DNA of 64,000 nt from Blumeriella jaapii (taxonomy: Eukaryota > Ascomycota > Leotiomycetes > Helotiales > Drepanopezizaceae), in the NCBI GenBank assembly GCA_009599575.1, contig VWND01000067.1, forward strand, positions 248,001 through 312,000. The letters run 5' to 3'. Shown here piece by piece: positions 54,171 to 64,000 of this stretch. Made by a program: the position numbers and the translations under genes. The notes under the pieces are model-generated. The model was not told where the DNA came from and made no database searches. It worked only from the letters and a program-made list of their open reading frames with translations. Within the stretch, counting starts at the first letter, position 1; each line of letters starts with the position of its first letter.

Positions 54171-54636
54171 TTCAATTGATCACATCCGCATCCGGGACCA
54201 CGGAGCGCGGAGCGCGGAGCGCGGAGCTACGATAATCCGATGGCTTACGCTCGGGCGCCGACGCTCCGACAACCTACTGTCTTTTCACTTCAGCCCAGCT
54301 ATTTTCAACTCACTCAACCAACTACACTTGATATCAATCCATCAGTTTTGCAACAATCCAACTTTTATTATCTTTTAATAACGCGCTATCCTTTTGTCTG
54401 CCCCGCTCACCACGCCTTTTATTATCTGCCTGATTAATTCGGCTGCCACGTCTGGACTTCACCATCGACGCAAACGGACCGCCAAGATGCATCACCATCA
54501 CAACATCTCGACTTTGTTCTTTCTTTCCACCTCGATATTCACGACAAAGGCTCGACACAACACAACGCTTGATCGACGACCATCTCACGTCTAATCCTTT
54601 TCACTGAGACTTTTGCGCAACTCGACTCGACTCGAA

Positions 54637-56091
54637 ATGAACCAGCAAGTTATTCTCTGGATACCGCCTGCTTCTACTACTACTACTACCATGCCACGCG
54701 TGCGACGAGCACTCAAGGTGCTGCTGCTGGGGGTGAGCTACTTATTGCTCGCATTAACGGTCTTCTTTTTCAGTCAAGATAGTACGTACTCTCCGACTTG
54801 CTTACTCCGGCCCTGCGGTCCTGGGCTCGACAGCTGCTCTCCTCCCTGGTTGGCGATTAACATCTACACAGGACCATCACCACTTCTTCCCACGACCCCT
54901 ACCTATTGCAATGCGACGACTGCAATTGTACCATACTCCTCCTCAGTCATGCACCTTGCCAGCGTCTGCCACTCGCATGCTGGCTTGATGTCCCTCGGCC
55001 TCGAAACTCTCCCTTGCCCCAGCGTCTCGACCACCGAGTTGATTGATCAATTGACAACCCACATCGACACCATCCACGCATATGACACGGCGCTGGACAT
55101 TTCCTTCTCCCGGCTTCGGGCCGACATAGCACGCACCGGTGGCATCTGGGCCGACTACCCCTTCTCCGCCGTGCACCTCGCGCCATGGCAGAAGAATCAC
55201 AAGGCATTCGAGGCCCTTCTTCTCGAGAAATTCCTCCGCCTCGACAAGAGCATACAAGACTTCGCGCAAGCATTGGTGAACGCCTCAATGGCCTGGCATA
55301 CGTACCGCCGGACCCGACACACCTCTTTCTTCGTCACCCGCTTCACCGACCACTTCCACACGGCGCAATCCCTCACGCTGCGTCACATCGCCACGCGCGC
55401 CGCAGTGGCCACGTCGGCCATTGCCACTCAGCACGCACAATCGCAGAACCTCTCCCACCAGCTCACCGACCTGATCGCCCAGTTCCAAGACATCGACACC
55501 GAATTGCACGAGTACTACAGCGCCTACATCCCCGTCCCACCGGCCGGCGAGCGCCCGAGCGCCCGCCTGCGCGTCGTGCACAAGGGTCAACGGATCGCCC
55601 TGGATGTCACAACAGGCCGGACGGCGGATTACATCAGGCGCATCGTGTCGGCGAACCGGAAGCAGTACAAGCTGAAGGGCGGATGGTGGGGCTGGGTCAA
55701 GGGGGAGAAGCCCAAGATACACCAGGAGAAGAGCTGGCTGGATGACGAGGATGACGAGGACGAATACCTGTACGACTACCTGGGTTTTGGGATGAAGTCG
55801 GATGGCACGCAGAAAGGCGCTGCGGGTGCTAGCGCTACGGATGCAGGCGCTGCGGGTGCTAGCGGTGCGGGTGGCGGTGCCAGCGCGATTGACCGACTGG
55901 GCTTGACACACGAACGGCTCGCGGCCTGGCAAGGTGCCGTCAAAGAGATGCAGACGCTGTGTGACCGGGCCACCCAGGTCGGGTATGCGGTGGAAGGGGC
56001 CCGGGCCCTGGGTGTTGCTGTCAGAGTGTTAGAGGAGAAGAAGTGGTTGGTTCGACAGCGGGACTTGGAGGGTGGTATTTGTGGTGTTTGA
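54637..56091 (+). CDS. orphan protein with N-terminal signal anchor
   Basis: A single exon of 484 residues from ATG 54637; ATG 54691 (MPRVRRALKVLLLG) is an attractive alternative since it places basic residues directly before the hydrophobic stretch VLLLGVSYLLLALTVFFFS. This should be a signal peptide or type II anchor with the rest outside the cytosol. Residues 45-120 contain seven to eight Cys and possible N-glycosylation sites, e.g. near CNATT. Residues 130-320 are helical (LIDQLTTHIDTIHAYDTALD … SHQLTDLIAQFQDIDTEL). Then come a Trp-rich stretch (GGWWGWVKGEKP), an acidic patch (DDEDDEDEYLYDY) and Ala-Gly repeats. The last residues EGGICGV lie in a 3' tandem repeat. The family is unknown. 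Confidence 0.7.
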   Translation: MNQQVILWIPPASTTTTTMPRVRRALKVLLLGVSYLLLALTVFFFSQDSTYSPTCLLRPCGPGLDSCSPPWLAINIYTGPSPLLPTTPTYCNATTAIVPYSSSVMHLASVCHSHAGLMSLGLETLPCPSVSTTELIDQLTTHIDTIHAYDTALDISFSRLRADIARTGGIWADYPFSAVHLAPWQKNHKAFEALLLEKFLRLDKSIQDFAQALVNASMAWHTYRRTRHTSFFVTRFTDHFHTAQSLTLRHIATRAAVATSAIATQHAQSQNLSHQLTDLIAQFQDIDTELHEYYSAYIPVPPAGERPSARLRVVHKGQRIALDVTTGRTADYIRRIVSANRKQYKLKGGWWGWVKGEKPKIHQEKSWLDDEDDEDEYLYDYLGFGMKSDGTQKGAAGASATDAGAAGASGAGGGASAIDRLGLTHERLAAWQGAVKEMQTLCDRATQVGYAVEGARALGVAVRVLEEKKWLVRQRDLEGGICGV

Positions 56092-56290
56092 GAGAGGGAG
56101 AGGGGAGGGGGGGAGAGGGGGAGAGGGTCTGTGGTCTTGGAGAAAGGGACTTGGAAGGTGGTGTTTTGTGGTGTTTGAGAGGGGGAGAGGGGGAGAGGGG
56201 GGGGGGGGGAGAGGGCCTGTGGTCTTGCAGAAAGGGACTTGGAAGGTGGTGTTTGTGGTGTTTGAGAAAGGAGGGAGAAGGAGGGCATGT
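56060..56290 (+). repeat. three copies of gene 3' end, 86-88 bp period
   Basis: GGGACTTGGAGGGTGGTATT followed by TGTGGTGTTTGAGAG, which covers the last codons and stop of the 54637 gene, is repeated at 56146 and 56234 with G-rich spacers (GGGAGAGGGGGAGAGGG). One spacer has 13 consecutive G. Confidence 0.88.
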
Positions 56291-57296
56291 GGCGTTTCGT
56301 GTTGGATGGAAGGGTTGAGCTGGGTTGGATTCTAGAGTTGGCGTTTTGTGCCGAAAAAAAATCGTTAGATGGAGCTTGGAACTAGGCTGCTTTGGTTTGG
56401 GTTGATTGCGTTGCGTCGTTGCCTTGCATCAGGTCAGGTTGAGAATAAGATTGCGCTTGGTGGATTTGGGAGTTGACATTAGATTGGTTGTGTTGAGGAT
56501 TTGAGCTTTCACTTCTAGATCAGACTCCTACATTTGAGCGAGACTTGGGCTTTTTAATTATACTGAGATTTCCAATCGAACGTGGACGTGGACTTAGTGA
56601 ATGGAAATGCTACTGATGATTCTTGAAATTGAGATTCTAACGTTATAATGTAAACCTGGTTTTGCTCTGAAGCTAGATTTGGGCTTCTGATAACACGGAA
56701 ATATGCAATTGAACATGAACGTAGTGATTGGAATTGCTACTGATGGTTTCTGAGCTGGCGGTTTATGCTGAAATGAGACTGAAATGGGAATCGGAATCGG
56801 GTTTGGATATGGACTAGGACTTGGATTTGGATTCGGCGACTGCCTAAAGCTCGTATCTGTCGGTAGGTAGGGGGCGGGGGGGGGAGAGGATGGGGGGAGG
56901 GGGGAGGAGGATGGAGGATGGAGCATGGAGGATACGGATGTACAACGTTGTACGTGTTGTAAAGTAACAATTCTCTGTTCTCTCGTAAAAAAAGTACTGT
57001 CAATATAATATTATAATAAAACAAGAAAGATATAGGAGTTCCAGTAACGACCAATGTTATTATAAGGGCTTGTTCCCTCTGTTGTAATCGACAGAGCCGC
57101 TTTCGGAAAGTGTGGAGTCTCCAGCTGGAAGGGCCTCGTGTTTTAGCGAAGTTTTCCACCTTCCAACCCCAGACTTTAATTTTCCCCTCCGATAAAAACC
57201 GTACGCGTAATAAAAAGTGAAATGCTTTCTAAACGCTATTGCTATCGATACACATGGTTTTCTATTCTGCTTCCTCCTTTCCCCTTTCCATTCTCC
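56291..57296. other. intergenic between convergent genes
   Basis: No gene. GAATCGGGTTTGGATATGG/GGACTTGGATTTGG hexamer-like repeats occur at 56780-56840, and a G-rich run at 56870-56930. The gene at 54637 (plus) and the one at 57297-59342 (minus) converge here. Confidence 0.5.
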
Positions 57297-59342
57297 TCAC
57301 ATCTCCCCCGCTATTTCCGCCATTTTCGCCATCTCCATTCTTACAACCGGCAAATACAACAGCAACCTCTCCCACTCCGCGCCGGTAGGAGCCGTAAGCG
57401 AAGAAACGGGGGAAATGCTTCGCTGATGCTGTTGGCGGACCGGATGTTGGTTCTGAAGCTGGTGCTGTACGTGTTGAGCCGGGTGTTTTGGTACCTGCCT
57501 AATCTTTTCTCGCCCTTTGTCTTGCCGTCCCAAGCCCAGGCCTAAGCCCACACCAGCATCACCACGATCCGCAAATCCCTTTTTGACATCCTGCTGATTA
57601 GCAACAGTGTGCGCATCCTGTATCATTTCCGTTTCCGGATCTTGATCGGTTGCCGAATCACTGGTATAACCACTACCACTACTATCATCCCTACCACGAC
57701 CTCTACTGTTCTCACCGTTGGCCAACCTACCGCCATCAATACCACCACTCTTATCCCCACCACCGATGCTTTCTCCCAACCCCCGATTTGTAGTATTACA
57801 TTCCATGGCATTCCAGTTAATCGCATCCCAATCAATTTCGCGATTCAGTGCGTTCCAATCGTGATCCTGGTTTCCTTGGTTCCCGAAATTCCCCAGGTTC
57901 TGCTGCGGTTCATTTGAGTATGCATTTGCAGTTGAGATTGCATCTGAATTGGCAGCTGCTTTTGCATCTGAGTTGACGCTGGCGTTGGCGTTGGTATTTG
58001 TATTCGCATTCACATCTGCGCCATCGACAAAGCCGGCGTCGTTGAGAAAATCGTCGAAGTCGAAGTCGTTGTTCAAGCCAGGGATAAAAGCAGAAGCAGA
58101 AGCAGAAACCGAAGCGGAAGTGGACGCGGAAGCAGGAGCAGAGGCGGAAGAGGGCGTGGAGCCGTCGTTTAGACGCGGAGCAGAAGCAGGAGCAGGGACA
58201 GAAGCCGGCTCGAAAAACAGGCGGTTTGGGTTGTTGTTAATAGAAAAGCCAAAACCGGGATTGCAATGGCGCATTGAGGCGGAAGCGTCGTTTACGATGT
58301 CCGAGTCGAAGAGAAAAGGGTTATGTGGTTCCGCTCCGAGGGAAGTGATGTTGTTATGCACTTCCTGGGAATTGGGCCTTTCCGGGAAAGAAGAAGTGTT
58401 GTGGTGGATCGCATCAGTAGCATTTACGTTCGTATTTGAACCCTGGCCAACGCCGGCTTGTTGCAGGCATCCTATCGTATTCCTGTTAGCTACGCTTGCA
58501 TTTAGGTGGTTGTTGCTTTGATTGATGGCGGTGCTTGGTCTTGGGCCTCGGTCAGGTCTGATGCTGGTATGATATGGGCTTGAGTTGACGGTAGCATTGG
58601 CGTTGGCATTGGCACCGGCATTGCTTGAGCCAAGTACAGCACTGGCATCGGCATAAGCAGCGGCACTAGATCCAGCACTTCTCGACGGGCCGGAATAGAA
58701 ACCGGCAGAAGGGTCTGGGCTGGGCCTAGCACTGGTCCTAGCACTGGTCCTAGCACTGATCCTAGCACTGGTCCTAGCACTGGCGAGCGACGGCGACGTC
58801 GAAGGCGACGACGAAGATGGCTGGCTGTGACTGAGGCTGGGGCTCAAGCGGGAAGGGGAGTGGGAGTTGGGAAATGGGTAAGTGGTGGTTGTAGTTCTGG
58901 TCGTGATAGGTTCGGAGATGGGGCTGGGATAAGGGTTGTCTGGATGAGAAATGGTTAGCTATCGCATGGGTTTGGTATGAATTGAATTGAAAATAAAAAA
59001 GACTCGAGTTCATCCAAGCTCGTCGATCAAGTACAACATACTTTTGTTTCTAGCTTTAGCTTTTCTGTTTTTCACTTGCGTTTTAACAGCTTTATTGACA
59101 ATCTTGCGTCCTACCAAGTCCAAGACCAAATCACCTTCCTCGTTTTTGACACCCTGAAGGTGCGCGAGGCCTAGCGTGGCCAAGAGAGGCGCATAGTCGA
59201 GGGCAGTGGGTTTGAGATTGCGGTTTGAGGGGATATGAAGGAAAGTGTCGATTTGAGAAGCTTGCTTTGACGACCAGTGGATGACAGTACGAGAAGTGAA
59301 GGTGGAGATAGGGAAGCCGAGGACGGTGGTGGTGGAGGGCAT
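57297..59342 (-). CDS. TFTSRT-family orphan protein, copy 2
   Basis: Exons 59342-59042 and 58939-57297 on the minus strand give 647 residues. The 102-nt intron is GTATGT…GCTAAC…CATCCAG in phase 1. Residues 1-90 match the gene at 44280: LGFPISTFTSRT (8-19), LDYAPLLATLGL (48-59) and EEGDLVLDLV (68-77), then a Lys/Arg helix (KTQVKNRKAKARNKS). The remaining 550 residues are low-complexity: Ser/Pro, a SARTSART repeat coded by a 12-bp unit, Asn/Ala stretches (NANTNTNANASVNSDA), and Asp/Trp/Asn-rich NALNREIDWDAINWNAMEC. The C-terminus is a short helix (LPVVRMEMAKMAEIAGEM). The intron lies at the matching place, right after the shared domain, which supports common descent. Function unknown. Confidence 0.74.
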
Positions 59343-59346
59343 GACG

Positions 59347-59394
59347 GTGTTGGTTGGTTGGTTGGTTGGTTGGTTGGTTGGTTGGTTGGTTGGA
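59347..59394 (-). repeat. (CCAA)n in the 5' leader
   Basis: About 11 copies of TTGG on plus, i.e. CCAA in the transcript sense, end about 5 nt before the start codon of the minus-strand gene. Confidence 0.9.
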
Positions 59395-61815
59395 TGAGAT
59401 GAGAAAAGAAAAGGGCGGAGAATAGGAAAGGTGGTGAGTAGGTAATTTCAGATGGTGGTGATAAAAGTGATAAAGATGTTGATGTAAGGATAGTTGGAAA
59501 GTGGAAGGTTGAAAAAAGGATAATAAGTTAGAACCGGGAAGGTTTGGTGTGCAGAAACTGGTGATTAAAGGTGGGCAGAAGCTGGGATAGTAGCTGGGAC
59601 AGAAGCTGGGACAGAAGCTGGTGAATAGACTGGTGTAGAAGCTAGTGAATAGAGGTGGCGTTGAGGCTGGCGAGAAGTGATAGCAAAGATAGGCCGTGAC
59701 GTAAATGGTGAATTGGAAAATAAAAATAAGCAAAATCGAAGTTTCTGAGAAGGATGGCTGGTATTCGGTGGTAGTTGATAACGAGATTTGAATAGTAGCT
59801 TGTAAGAGTGAATGATTTTGAAGTTTTTGATCCGAGCGGAAGAGACTAGATTGTTGATGATGTTGAAAGTTTGAAGAGAAAGAACGGAACTTTTATAGAA
59901 TTCTTTCCGTGTAATACTTCCTGTGAAGGATCCATCAACATCGCGTTTGCTTTTGGGCTGGTCGTTAAAAAAGCCTATGGTATAAGACATCCACCGGTAT
60001 TGAATAATATAGAATATTAGGAAGAAGAAGGTTGGAATTACAGGGTCAGGCATGCAAGTAGGAGTATGAGACACTAAGGTTAGGAGGGTTCGAGGCTTAA
60101 GGTGAGGATCAGGTCGGCTGATAAGTTCGTGGAAACGCGAAACAACCAATAGGCCTACACACTGAATAAAATCAAAGTTGCCAAACGGATAAAAGCCATT
60201 GGAAGGGAATCTTGTAAGATGCCGTCGGAACGGGGTTACTGTTACGCATGAGACATTTCGCAACGTACATCTTTGTTGTTGCGGGCTGATACGTATTATG
60301 ATTACCACGTGCTCGGATGTGTTTGTTTTCCGCAGATCGTGCAAATGAAAAAGCAAAGCAGACTGGCTGACGTAGATGTATAGAAGAGGCGAGAGCGGAT
60401 GAAGTAAATGAAGTCGCAAATGCTTCGGATGTCACATTTATGGACTTGATAATGCAGATGGAAGTTGGTAAAGCTGATGCGTGCAGCAGATGGGTTGATA
60501 TATGATTGCCTGAAGGCCTGACATCACCTGACCTTGAGCCTCTGGGATATAATTCTTGCACTCGTTTAACTAGTGCGAGCATCCCCGACCACCAGACATT
60601 AGAAATTTGAGGGAGGATGTAGAAACATGCAGAGTAATCTTTTACAAAGGATAGAATCTATTTTTGCTAGCATTGTGTCGTGCATAGCCGAACAATCGGT
60701 AGGAACTCTCACCGAAGGCTTGAAAGGATGATATTGTATACAGTAGTATGTTACTTCTATTATAGTAGGTCTGGCTGGCGAGCGAGCCCTCCGTATAAGA
60801 CGGACCGTCAGGGCTCGCTTAATCAGTCGGTCGGAGAAACTAGCCTCCGAGGAGGCTCGATAACACGTGACAACGAGCCGTTCCGAGCTGCAGGAACATT
60901 TATCTACTGAGTATTGAATGCGTACATGAATCTTGCATCTGGAACAAAGGAAATGAAAGAAGTGTAAACATAGCACAACATCTTGAAAGGAAGAGCTCTC
61001 AAATCTTCATCCGGCTATACATGACAATTGACAAAGCAAAAGGGGTGATGCAGCGGATAAAAGATCGATGAACGTCGACGTAGATGCTGGGGGTTGATAC
61101 AGCGGATCAGAATTGATACAGTCAATAAGATATAATGAAGCCGGCGAATATCGATGCCGCGGACGAGTATCAATAGCACTAGCCGCCGGTAAGCGTTAGT
61201 GAAGCCGAAATGATTTGATGCAACGGATGAAAATGAAAATGAGTTTGATAATGCCATAGGACGGCCAATGCGTAGTACTGTAAGGCTGAAAATTGATCGT
61301 GGCGCGTCGTGGCGCGTCGTGGCGTAAAATGCCAAGGGCCAAGGGCCAAGTGCCAAGTGCTAAGCGAGTGTGTGTGTGTGATGCCATGGGTTAGGTGAGT
61401 TGTCTTGCTTTCAGCTGCAACACCAAGTCGTATGCTTTTTGCTTGTTTATAATACCCACGATCACGATCACGATTACGACCACGATTTTAAACACCTTTC
61501 CGCGTATTCGACTAACGCGTGGTTGCTTTCAATTAACCAAACGCCAACCGAAAATAATTTAAACGCGTCAATCCTACGCGTCAATCCTACGCGTAATGGC
61601 TGGCCATCATCACCATTTTCTTTTTGCCCCAGCCCTTCGGCTTCAACATCAATATCAACACCATTTCCTCGACCAGCATCTTCGAACAACGCCCCCACCC
61701 AGCACTCTCGACCAGCGCCCTCGACCACCATCGCCCACGGCATCGCTGAAGGGAAACAGACCGGACTAAACGACACGCTGGCATTGCGATCTCTTTACAC
61801 CGGTTCAACACGAAG
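59395..61815. other. intergenic, no gene seen
   Basis: 59560-59690 has AAGCTGGGACAGAAGCTGG-type repeats in the presumed promoter of the minus-strand gene. The open frame 59565-60419 on minus starts in this repeat and has no motif. 60781-60819 is a hairpin. 61290-61360 has GGCGCGTCGT and GGGCCAAG short repeats, 61370 a GT run. From 61440 the plus strand carries ACGATCACGATCACGA then a pyrimidine-rich leader into the gene at 61816. Confidence 0.5.
60781..60819. other. 10-bp stem hairpin
   Basis: AGCGAGCCCT (60781-60790) is the perfect reverse complement of AGGGCTCGCT (60810-60819), with a 4-bp CCGT/ACGG stem inside the loop. No matching element is recognised. Confidence 0.75.
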
Positions 61816-64000
61816 ATGGAGCATATGACTACAGCAGCCGCAGGAGCAAGCGCAGGAGAGCAAGATGAAAGTCGCGAATTGTGCGCGCATTGCCATGCGA
61901 AAAAGGGTATGCCAGATGTACGTCCTTTATTTTCCTCGGCTTACTGTCTCCTTTCTTTGGTTTTCTCTTTGTTTTCTTTTTTGTGCTCTAAGCTTGTCTT
62001 CTGCGCCCTCGATCCTCGATCCTCGACCCTCGATCCTGGATACATTCTAACTGCACTGCTTTATTGCTCCATTTCTCCACCGCTCCACCGCTCCACTGCT
62101 CCACTGCTCCACTGCTCCACTGCTCCACTGCTCCACTGCTCCACTGCTCCACTGCTCCACTGCTCCACTGCTCCACCGCTCCACCGCTCCACCGCTCCAC
62201 TGCTCCGCTGCTCCACTGCTCCATTGCTCTATTGCTTCTCTGCCTCCTCTACCTTCTTTGCCCCCTGCCTTCTGCCTCCTGCTTTTTCAGCTTTTTATCT
62301 GCCTAAATACTAACACCGTTCAGCTTATCTTTTCCATCCATTCCGTCGCCACTTTAACGACCGCTTGCCCACTGATTTGGTCCCGACATCTTTCCATCCT
62401 TCGCACTGTTCGCCGCTGGGCCGCCATCCACTATTGCACATCATGGGCCGAGATGCGGTATGTCCTCGCGACCAATGGGTTGGCGGGCGACGAGCTGGTG
62501 TCTACGATACTCGAGGACTCGAACCAAGGCATATGGGAAAAGTGGAAGGGAAAGGCTCGCATCACGGATTTGCGAACAACAAAACTCAAGTCGACGAAGC
62601 AAATCAAAAGGAACGATACGACTATATGGGATGAGCATGCTGTGATAACGACGCTGAAAGAGTGGTGCTTGCTGAAGATCAAAAGCAGGTGTAGCTCGAA
62701 GGCTTTTTGGCAGAAGGAGAAGGAAGAGGAGAAGGATGACGAGGGGGAGGAGGAGGAGAATCAAAATACGACTGACTCCGAGATTCATATCCCGGGATCC
62801 TGGAACCCATCTTCTGCTGCTGCTGCTGCTACTGGATCTTGGCCTGGATCTGCTGGTGCTTCTGTTGGTGCTAATGCGGCTGAAGCTGGAGCTGGATCTG
62901 GTTCTGGATCTGCTGGTGCAGATGTCGAAGCTGTTGGGGCTCGGGCGAGCAGGGCAGGAATGGGCAGAACCGGTGCGGGCAAAGCCGGTGCGGGCAGAAG
63001 CAAATGCCATAAAGTGGAAGAAACTCTGTCCTCGCATACTGCTGGATCTGGCGACAATTGTGAAGACGAAGATCAAAACGAAGAAAGCGGAGACTTCGAT
63101 CCTTTTTCGCAATCTGCGTATTCGTTTCCTGTGGCGGCTGGCTTTGGGGACCTTGACTCGGACGAAGGAGAAGGAAAGTCGAGACGTGCGTTTCGGATCA
63201 ATAACTTGGATGAAATGAGTCGGAGCACGAGAAAAAAAAGACCTGGGGAAGAGGATAAGAAACACGGGCAAAGGAATGAGAACTACGAGCTGGAACCGGA
63301 GAGACACCAGCTGATGTTGATGCCGGGCTTTTTCGATACAGCCACGTCTCACGGAAAACAAAGTCTCCACGGGGCTCGAAATAAGACCCAAGTGTCGCCT
63401 GACCCACGGACTCGGGACGCGAGATCTTGTGTTCGAGAGTTTGAAACTGAAAACGAAAGAGAGGAGGAGGAGGAGAAGGAGGAGGAGGAGGAGGAGGAGG
63501 AGGAGAGTGAGGAGGAGGAGGAGCAGCAGAAGGAAGCATGGGACCAAGGCGTGCGAAGTCGAGGAATGGACCTGAAGCAGATGCAGACGCCGAGTCGAAC
63601 ATCAACTAATCAGGAACAGTTGCAAAATCGAGGCCCAAAGCAGACACAACATCGAAAACCGGAGCAGAAACCCAATGCGCAGTCCCAGTCGCAGTTATAT
63701 GCCCCGACGGTTCGCCAGACGCAGAATTGGGAAGTGCAAACCCTTCCGATTCCGATGCAACGGATCCAAACACAGGCGCAAATCTCTCGTGTACACAACC
63801 CCCAAGTTCAGAATCCTCGTGTGCAGCAAACCCCTCAGACGCAGCAGAAATCGGTTCGCACTCAGACCCAGGTTCAGACCCAGACGCCTTGTATGCAGCA
63901 GCCAACATTTCATATGCAAACACCCGGCCAGAAACAACATCTTCCGATGTCGCGAGACTCGAAGCCGACGCAAACTTGGGAAGTACAACCCCTTTCGAAG
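61816..64000 (+). CDS. orphan acidic/Gln-rich protein, two exons, runs off right edge
   Basis: Exon 1 (61816-61917) and exon 2 (62324 to at least 64000) are open for 593 residues with no stop, so the gene is truncated by the window. The donor is GTACGT and the acceptor follows an excellent branch site (TACTAAC…TTCAG); both are phase 0. The intron is 406 nt long because it contains an 8-bp minisatellite. The N-terminus has a CxxC motif (LCAHCHAKK). Residues about 80-160 look folded (ILEDSNQGIWEKWKGKARI … HAVITTLKEWCLLKIKSR). Then come acidic EKEEEKDDEGEEEE, Ala/Gly/Ser repeats, a poly-Glu stretch (about residue 425) and a Gln-rich C-part (QTQNWEVQTLPI, QTQVQTQTP). An initiation at 62453 without exon 1 cannot be excluded. 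Family unknown. Confidence 0.66.
62071..62228 (+). repeat. 8-bp intronic array (GCTCCACT)n
   Basis: About 18 copies of GCTCCACT with GCTCCACC variants in the predicted intron of the 61816 gene. The unit is not a multiple of three, yet local frames stay open because neither phase contains a stop. Confidence 0.9.

Larger units (their letters stand above)
52073..54636. other. intergenic, AT-rich then 260-bp direct repeats
   Basis: 52080-53000 is AT-rich with no feature beyond TTGTTTATTTTACT-like duplications near 52725 and 52860. A diverged SINE-like fragment lies at about 53178-53320 on the minus strand. 53601-54170 is a 260-bp tandem duplication. GGAGCGC is repeated three times at 54205-54225, close to the leader of the gene at 54637. 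Confidence 0.5.

Noticed and set aside
59565..60419. 284-codon minus frame upstream of the TFTSRT gene
   Set aside because: It begins or ends in AAGCTGGGACAG repeats, has Phe/His/Ser-rich composition and no recognisable domain.
62441..63605. Long minus-strand frames rich in Leu, Ser and Pro
   Set aside because: They are antisense to the open plus-strand exon of the 61816 gene and mirror its Glu- and Ala-rich codons.

Overview
The window looks like nuclear DNA of a filamentous ascomycete (Pezizomycotina). The evidence is short introns with GT…CTNAC/CTGAT…AG signals, chromodomain-bearing Ty3/gypsy retroelements (chromoviruses) mutated heavily by C:G-to-T:A changes as in repeat-induced point mutation (RIP), a Tc1-type transposon with TA target duplications, a fungal DUF7924-like protein and many lineage-restricted low-complexity proteins. 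The class or genus cannot be fixed from sequence alone; a Pezizomycete-type repeat-rich genome is only a guess.

Layout. Positions 1-13,622 are an AT-rich transposon graveyard. Remains of a first chromovirus (protease, reverse transcriptase, RNase H, integrase, chromodomain) end in an LTR at 5767-6044. A second, different chromovirus occupies about 6045-10534, followed by a probable LTR and a gag start, then an inverted pair of LTR copies (11853-12259). A 1363-bp Tc1-like DD34E element with matching TIRs and TA duplications (12260-13622) is inserted exactly at the end of the last LTR copy. The block stops sharply at 13,624 and base composition returns to normal.

From 13.6 to 64 kb there are twelve supportable protein genes: a small two-chromodomain protein (14186), a coiled-coil protein (15728), a protein with four coding 27-residue repeats (17602), a three-exon basic/coiled-coil protein with a probable GC-AG intron (20977), an orphan (23925), a DUF7924-like protein (26127), a minus-strand helical protein (30663), a Gln-rich protein (35223), a minus-strand protein kinase (41525-42744), two members of an unrecognised TFTSRT-motif family on opposite strands (44280 and 59342), and two membrane-anchored proteins (49664 and 54637). 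With the two-exon gene that runs off the right edge (61816) the total is thirteen. Most are orphans. I see no ribosomal, tRNA or housekeeping operon-like content, so there is no evident shared pathway.

The intergenic space is dominated by tandem repeats: at least five arrays with a 9-bp unit, a 2.4-kb array of a 15-bp unit, an 8-bp array inside an intron and a 260-bp duplication. There is also a dispersed SINE-like repeat of about 200 bp in at least four copies with a trinucleotide tail, one of them inserted in the large minisatellite. The region has the character of a fast-evolving accessory or subtelomere-like compartment (inference). Gene models are built by eye from splice signals and reading frame and have no transcript support.
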